NCBI GenBank assembly: GCA_020348925.1
Contig: CP070758.1
Span: 3,736,374-3,744,946, forward strand
DNA: 8,573 bases
Direction of reading: 5' to 3'
Origin: Gemmatimonadota bacterium
GTDB lineage: Bacteria > JBHIER01 > G020348925
Position numbers and translations under genes: made by a program. Every line of letters starts with the position of its first letter. Position 1 is the stretch's first letter. Of the stretch, positions 7,180-8,573 are shown in pieces. Under the pieces are notes generated by a model that had not been told where the DNA came from, did not search any database, and saw only the letters and a program-made list of their open reading frames with translations.

Positions 7180-7210
7180 TCCACTTACCACGGATAGATA
7201 TAAGTGTTTT

Positions 7211-7239
7211 AAGATATTAAGCTGTTTTTAAAATGTCAA
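7211..7239 (-). promoter_or_regulatory. Promoter-like sequence without an assigned gene
   Basis: TTGACA (7239-7234) is followed after 17 nt by TATCTT (7216-7211), four of six matches to TATAAT. Perfect -35 and ideal spacing make it a good candidate. Downstream on the minus strand are a 7-bp hairpin, a weak TTG-start frame (7140-6946, 64 codons, starting METLEG from its inner ATG) and the GC-rich hairpins. It may drive a small RNA, that short frame, or a long leader for the cyclase operon starting at 6663/6545. Confidence 0.45.
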
Positions 7240-7411
7240 GTATTTTTTGGACTATTTTACTGGCTGTTACAACGTGTTTCCAAGATCACACTTATCGTTG
7301 ATTATTCATACAAACGATGTGACCGAGATGTATCATCTAAATATTATTATGGTTAATACAAACCCTGGTTACCGACTTGATTCCATGACTCGTTCCACTC
7401 ATGCAGGGTAT

Positions 7412-7487
7412 GTCATTCCGAGTTTATCCCAGAATCTCCTGAATAGAGATTATGACAAGATACCTAAGGCACTCTGGCCGGAATGAC
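7412..7487. repeat. 76-bp element with GTCATTCCG terminal inverted repeats (MITE/REP-like)
   Basis: The ends GTCATTCCG (7412-7420) and CGGAATGAC (7479-7487) are perfect 9-bp inverted repeats. Inside, AATCTC (7433-7438) pairs with GAGATT (7446-7451) around a 7-nt loop. The combination of GTCATTCCGAG, AATCTC and GGAATGAC resembles a repeat motif scattered through intergenic DNA of many bacteria. No transposase lies nearby, so it would move in trans if at all. Confidence 0.65.
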
Positions 7488-7638
7488 AGTTGATGAATAA
7501 GCCAGGTTATAAGTTTGTACGCAGTACTTCTCTGTCACCGTGACTTTGCCGATACGACTGCACCTCGACAGAGAATCATGAGTGATTTCATTGAAAACGA
7601 TATGATGTGATGCTTGCGTAAGACATATCTGAGGCTCT

Positions 7639-7666
7639 TTGAAATTATACCGGATAACAATTTCAA
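7639..7666. repeat. Perfect 8-bp inverted repeat containing a lac-operator-like half
   Basis: TTGAAATT (7639-7646) and AATTTCAA (7659-7666) are perfect inverted repeats with a 12-nt loop. The right half CGGATAACAATTTCA (7651-7665) equals 15 consecutive bases of the E. coli lac operator region. No LacI-family gene is present in the window, so a regulator-binding role is only a possibility. Confidence 0.4.
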
Positions 7667-7799
7667 ATTCACATTTGGTCCTCACAGGAATTCTGGATTG
7701 TCAAATGAGCTTCCTCTGAAAAATACGGGATATAGAATCGTATTTTTCATGTTTCCTATCACAGCGAGAAAATAGATGATTGGGGGCATTCTGGATCAG

Positions 7800-8060
7800 T
7801 TATGCCCTGAAGCCTGAGCCGATCAGGCCATCCGACGCATGGAGCAGCCGTTTTTTCCGTTTTCTGAGCCTGACCGCAGGGAAGGCGAGTTTGTAAAAAA
7901 CAGCGCCATGCTTCGCTGATGGCCTCGGCGAAGGCTTGGGGCTGGCCTTTCTTTGTGCTTCTTTTTCTTTGGAAAGCAAAAAAAGAAGGAGAGAAGACCC
8001 TTTGCTATTAAGCCCATGGCGACCATATGTCATCTCTCTTCTCTTTGGCCTTCCCATCAC
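7800..8060. repeat. Repeat-like block with nested palindromes and a purine/pyrimidine hairpin
   Basis: The block holds GCCTGA/TCAGGC (7812-7828, 5-nt loop), GCCAT/ATGGC (7905-7923), overlapping CTTCGC/GCGAAG (7911-7933), and an imperfect long stem CTTCTTTTT.../...AAAAAGAAG (7958-7988). The minus strand is open for 86 codons here (8060-7800), giving a low-complexity basic product with SKEKEAQ and SPKPSPRPS. I recall similar spurious frames from intergenic repeats in several bacterial genomes. I therefore call it a repeat rather than a gene. It may also supply the transcript end for the cyclase gene stopping at 8154. Confidence 0.5.
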
Positions 8061-8153
8061 CCCCTCGATCCAGGTTTCGGGGCATCATAGAAGCAAAGGT
8101 GAGAATTACCCAAAAATTCCTGCGAAGAGCCTAATATTTAACAGGTCCCTCGT

Positions 8154-8573
8154 TTAGCCTATGGTACCATCCTCCCCATAGCCGTACACACTATCACCTC
8201 CGGCCTTCTTAGAGCCGTGCATCAGGGCTCTGTCGGCTTCATCGTAGAGAGCAGCCAACTCCCTATTCGGTGTGGGGTACGTGGCTACCCCTATGGAAAT
8301 GGTGAGAGCAACGCTTCTCCCCGTCTCCCCCGGATGAAATGATGCGCTACGAACGATTTTGCGTGCTCGATCCGCGAGCTGCACGGCCTCTCTGTGGCCG
8401 GTATCGGCTAAAAGTACCCCGAACTCGTCACCCCCGACCCTTGCCACAATATCGCTTTTTCGAAAAGCGCCGCTCAATTTTTCGGCAATGAATCGTAACG
8501 CTCGATCCCCTTCAACGTGGCGGTACGTGTCATTGAAAAATTTAAAGCGATCGACATCTATGATCATTACCGA
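8154..8573 (-). CDS. Diguanylate cyclase, C-terminal part (5' end beyond window)
   Basis: The last 139 codons of a GGDEF protein; the frame is open to the window edge, so the start and any sensor domain are outside. Visible are MIIDVDRFKFFNDTYRH with the metal-binding Asp, an RxxD inhibitory site (RKSD), the intact GGDEF signature six residues after that Asp, and LTISIGVATYPTP. The helix DEADRALMHGSKKAGGD stands where cyclases usually have Y-x-AK-x-x-GRN. It ends with a tail YGYGEDGTIG, matching GYTEDGDI at the end of the cyclase encoded at 5367-6545. The product should be an active, product-inhibited c-di-GMP synthase. The two proteins share many core residues, so they are likely related, though not a recent copy. 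Confidence 0.92.
   Translation of the reverse strand, partial: SVMIIDVDRFKFFNDTYRHVEGDRALRFIAEKLSGAFRKSDIVARVGGDEFGVLLADTGHREAVQLADRARKIVRSASFHPGETGRSVALTISIGVATYPTPNRELAALYDEADRALMHGSKKAGGDSVYGYGEDGTIG

Larger units (their letters stand above)
6664..8153. other. Repeat-rich stretch without convincing protein genes
   Basis: These 1.5 kb separate two cyclase genes on the same strand. Every open frame inside is short (under about 90 codons), lacks recognisable domains and mostly coincides with inverted repeats. I see hairpin clusters, a small element with terminal inverted repeats, and one promoter-like sequence, each listed separately. No tRNA, rRNA or CRISPR array is visible. Confidence 0.7.

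Noticed and set aside
7464-7685. 73-codon minus-strand frame
   Set aside because: It overlaps the GTCATTCCG element and the lac-like palindrome, has no domain and no ribosome site.
7958-7988. Long T/A hairpin as a Rho-independent terminator for the edge cyclase
   Set aside because: The stem is mostly A/T with mismatches and is not followed by a T-run on the minus strand; it lies 165 nt beyond the stop. It is retained as part of a repeat block only.
7800-8060. 86-codon minus-strand basic frame with KEKEAQ and SPKPSPRPS
   Set aside because: Low complexity, a second overlapping open frame on the same strand, and coincidence with palindromes indicate repeat DNA rather than a gene.

Overview
The window reads as a fragment of a Gram-negative-like, environmental, possibly uncultured bacterium. 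All credible genes lie on the minus strand, so the biological order is from high to low coordinates. The long secreted protein with fibronectin-III-like repeats ending in a W-x-M-I-S-x-P motif is a style common in candidate phyla of the FCB group. That placement is inference; no rRNA or marker gene is present.

Region 8573-8154 holds the last 139 codons of a diguanylate cyclase (GGDEF) gene cut by the window edge. Region 8153-6664 is about 1.5 kb without a convincing protein gene. It is packed with inverted repeats: a cluster of hairpins (6796-6935), a related hairpin (6991-7031), a small element bounded by GTCATTCCG/CGGAATGAC (7412-7487), a hairpin matching part of the lac operator (7639-7666), a repeat-like block (7800-8060), and a good sigma70-type promoter (7239-7211) with no obvious gene behind it.

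Region 6663-3896 looks like one operon: a possible 32-aa leader ORF, a GGDEF protein with a degenerate receiver-like N-terminus, then two small cytosolic paralogous proteins of a family I cannot name. The second of these carries an in-frame 36-bp tandem duplication. Gene spacing is 33 and 70 nt with no hairpin terminator between genes.

Region 3895-3740 carries a promoter with TTGACA and an A/T palindrome resembling an UP element, a leader of about 80 nt and a good ribosome site. These serve the largest gene (3739 to beyond position 1), which encodes a secreted protein of more than 1246 residues with about ten FN3-like modules and about 60 cysteines. It reads without interruption for 1246 codons to the edge.

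Composition changes along the window. Hand counts of single 60-base lines give 62% GC in the FN3 gene (481-540), 23% in the operon GGDEF gene (5821-5880) and 52% in the edge GGDEF gene (8401-8460). Functionally, the window combines c-di-GMP synthesis (two cyclases), an unknown pair of proteins tied to one cyclase, and a large exported repeat protein. A link between c-di-GMP signalling and surface exposure of the FN3 protein is attractive but is inferred only from proximity.
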